Part shown: piece after piece, positions 62,787 through 64,000 of the stretch | How positions within the stretch are numbered: position 1 is the stretch's first letter | How the letters are laid out: every line of letters starts with the position of its first letter | Assembly: GCF_020080835.1 (NCBI RefSeq) | Contig: NC_058161.1 | Location: forward strand, 1,922,001 to 1,986,000 | From: Cotesia glomerata | Taxonomy: Eukaryota > Arthropoda > Insecta > Hymenoptera > Braconidae | DNA: 64,000 nucleotides | Direction: 5' to 3' | The notes under the pieces: generated by a model | The model's input: the letters and a program-made list of their open reading frames with translations, nothing else | Databases searched by the model: none | What the model was told of the DNA's origin: nothing | Translations under genes and position numbers: made by a program

Positions 62787-63746
62787 TTATTTCCTACGCT
62801 TAAATTGCCGGAAACGTTTCAAAATTCTTTCTTGGACTCTTATTGATTTCTTTCTCTTGACTTGGTCGCTAGATCTACTGCTAGCTTGGCCGCTGGATCT
62901 ACTGCTAGCTTGGCTGTTGGATCTACTGCTAGCTTTGCTGCTATATCCACTGCTAGCTTGGCTGCTAGGTGAGCTGCTAGTTTGGATAGACATCGTTGGT
63001 TTTTTCTTCATCGATGTCAAAACAGAATCCACTTGTACCAAGTCTACTGTCACCTTGATGCACCTTGGATCCAAAGGTATTAATTCTTCAGGTTCAGGTT
63101 CATCTTCATCATCAGTGTCGGATTCGCTCAAATCGAGATGTACTTTAATATCTCGCTTGATAATAATCTTAACTGATTTATTGGTGTCATCAGTAACGAC
63201 ATTGCAGTAATAGCTGCTGTCCAATAATTTTTTAAAGTTTTCTTCAGTATTGCAATGAGAAGTACTTTCAACTACTTCCTCATCGCTGCTACTATCGCTG
63301 TCACTATCGCTACTACTGCTATCACTATCATTGTCGCTACTACTGCTATCACTATCATTATCGCTGCTACTGCTATCACTATCATTATCGCTGCTACTGC
63401 TATCACTATCATTATCGCTGCTACTGCCATCACTATAATTGTCATTTTTGAATATATAACAGTCGGGTAGATATTGTTTGACAGCATTAATCAAGACTTC
63501 ATTTCCCAGAACTTTTTTCTTCAACTCTCCATCACTGAGAATATCCTTGTAGTTGTTTTTAATCAACATTTGAATAAAAACGTGAACTCTTTTGATAGTA
63601 AAAGATGAAAACTCCCAAAAATCAATTTCACCATCAACTATTGCATTGGGTTGCAATTTGTCAGTGAGTTTGGCTACTCTAATAACTTTATCGTCAGACA
63701 GCCTCATCACGTCCAAAGCAAGCATCATCCTTAATTTTTCAGACAT
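62787..63746 (-). CDS. Intronless NET-domain protein with acidic Ser/Asp repeats, 319 aa
   Basis: The product is probably nuclear and resembles the NET-SEED part of BET proteins (fs(1)h/BRD2-4). Residues about 1-64 follow the NET pattern: EKLRMMLALDVMRLSDDKVI aligns with the family's 'EKRQLSLDINKLPGDKL', and GEIDFWEFSSFTIKRVHVFI with 'EIDFETLKPSTLRELERYV'. In BET proteins NET binds short basic peptides of chromatin factors. Residues about 107-156 are five 9-residue SSSDNDSDS-type repeats, encoded by a 27-bp minisatellite and resembling the SEED tract that follows NET in BET proteins. An acidic SESDTDDEDEPEPEE segment comes next, then Ser/Gln/Ala/Arg repeats (about 257-292) and a basic tail (KRKK...KRFRQFKRRK), a likely nuclear localisation signal. 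There are no bromodomains. An in-frame TGA 15-17 bases before the ATG shows the N-terminus is complete. It is a single open exon antisense to Gad1, probably within its intron. A retrocopy origin is inferred. Confidence 0.75.
   Translation of the reverse strand: MSEKLRMMLALDVMRLSDDKVIRVAKLTDKLQPNAIVDGEIDFWEFSSFTIKRVHVFIQMLIKNNYKDILSDGELKKKVLGNEVLINAVKQYLPDCYIFKNDNYSDGSSSDNDSDSSSSDNDSDSSSSDNDSDSSSSDNDSDSSSSDSDSDSSSDEEVVESTSHCNTEENFKKLLDSSYYCNVVTDDTNKSVKIIIKRDIKVHLDLSESDTDDEDEPEPEELIPLDPRCIKVTVDLVQVDSVLTSMKKKPTMSIQTSSSPSSQASSGYSSKASSRSNSQASSRSSGQASSRSSDQVKRKKSIRVQERILKRFRQFKRRK
63291..63432 (-). repeat. 27-bp coding minisatellite in the NET-domain gene
   Basis: Five units related to ACTATCATTATCGCTGCTAC plus TGCTATC (plus-strand reading) encode the SSSDNDSDS repeats. 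The innermost units are almost identical, so repeat number is likely to vary between individuals. Frames on the other phases (Ala/Ile/Thr/Val repeats) are shadows. Confidence 0.75.
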
Positions 63747-64000
63747 TTTGATAGTGTTTGGTCAAATAAATAATTTCAAAAGATTGCACTCAAATAAATC
63801 ACTTTACACCAAAATAATTAGGAGAAAATTGGAAATTATATTGAGCTTCAAGAATGTGGATCTTCCGCAGAGTTATCGATCAATATCAAAAATACGATAT
63901 GAACGATAGAACTATAAGCAAAATTTTCAACAAGTAGACGTTTGAAATAACTTTTACTGCTATATGTCTGAACAGATCGAAGTATGTCCTAAGACTGATT
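63747..64000. other. Upstream region of the NET-domain gene
   Basis: This 254-bp edge should contain the promoter of the minus-strand gene. No clear TATA box at a fixed spacing is seen, and no Gad1 exon is recognised before the edge. Confidence 0.3.

Noticed and set aside
63255..63470. Ala/Ile/Thr-rich ORFs on both strands
   Set aside because: Alternate-frame shadows of the 27-bp minisatellite coding the Ser/Asp repeats of the NET-domain gene.

Overview
The window is insect nuclear DNA, very A+T-rich, with small exons, short GT-AG introns, long introns and gaps filled with repeats. The neuropeptide and enzyme sequences look hymenopteran. The extreme AT bias and heavy load of Helitron-like and foldback elements suggest a parasitoid wasp (braconid type), but that assignment is inference.

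Four genes can be supported. (1) 28,962-30,215 (+): a spliced precursor for ecdysis-triggering hormone (ETH), with a TATA promoter. (2) 33,517-31,956 (-): the SIFamide neuropeptide precursor, with two candidate TATA promoters and two untranslated first exons. ETH and SIFamide converge tail-to-tail. (3) About 47,200 to beyond the right edge (+): the 5' part of glutamate decarboxylase (Gad1), with a GC-rich promoter and untranslated exon, then three coding exons (128 residues). The catalytic part lies outside the window. (4) 63,746-62,787 (-): an intronless 319-residue ORF with a BET-family NET-like domain, an acidic Ser/Asp tract resembling SEED and a basic tail, but no bromodomains. It apparently sits antisense inside a large Gad1 intron.

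The rest is mostly mobile DNA. The dominant family is a non-autonomous Helitron-like element. Its 3' end is a short hairpin followed by CTAG and a host T, and it carries one or more ~190-bp palindromic foldback modules (about 34 in the window). Two blocks (30.4-31.6 kb and 41.0-42.2 kb) have become ~240-bp tandem arrays. A second Helitron-like element (3,625-4,425) sits inside a TA-flanked MITE and contains a 15-bp tandem array of RFX X-box-like sites. Three elements with TTAA or TTAA-like flanks, a 1.27-kb TIR element with a nested palindrome, an intact TA-flanked MITE, a ~285-bp tandem repeat and several degenerate AT-rich minisatellites complete the layout. Between them lie GC-richer islands with no recognisable coding signal.

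ETH and SIFamide are peptide signals and Gad1 makes the transmitter GABA, so three of the four genes belong to neural or neuroendocrine signalling. I found no tRNA, rRNA, CRISPR or transposase gene.
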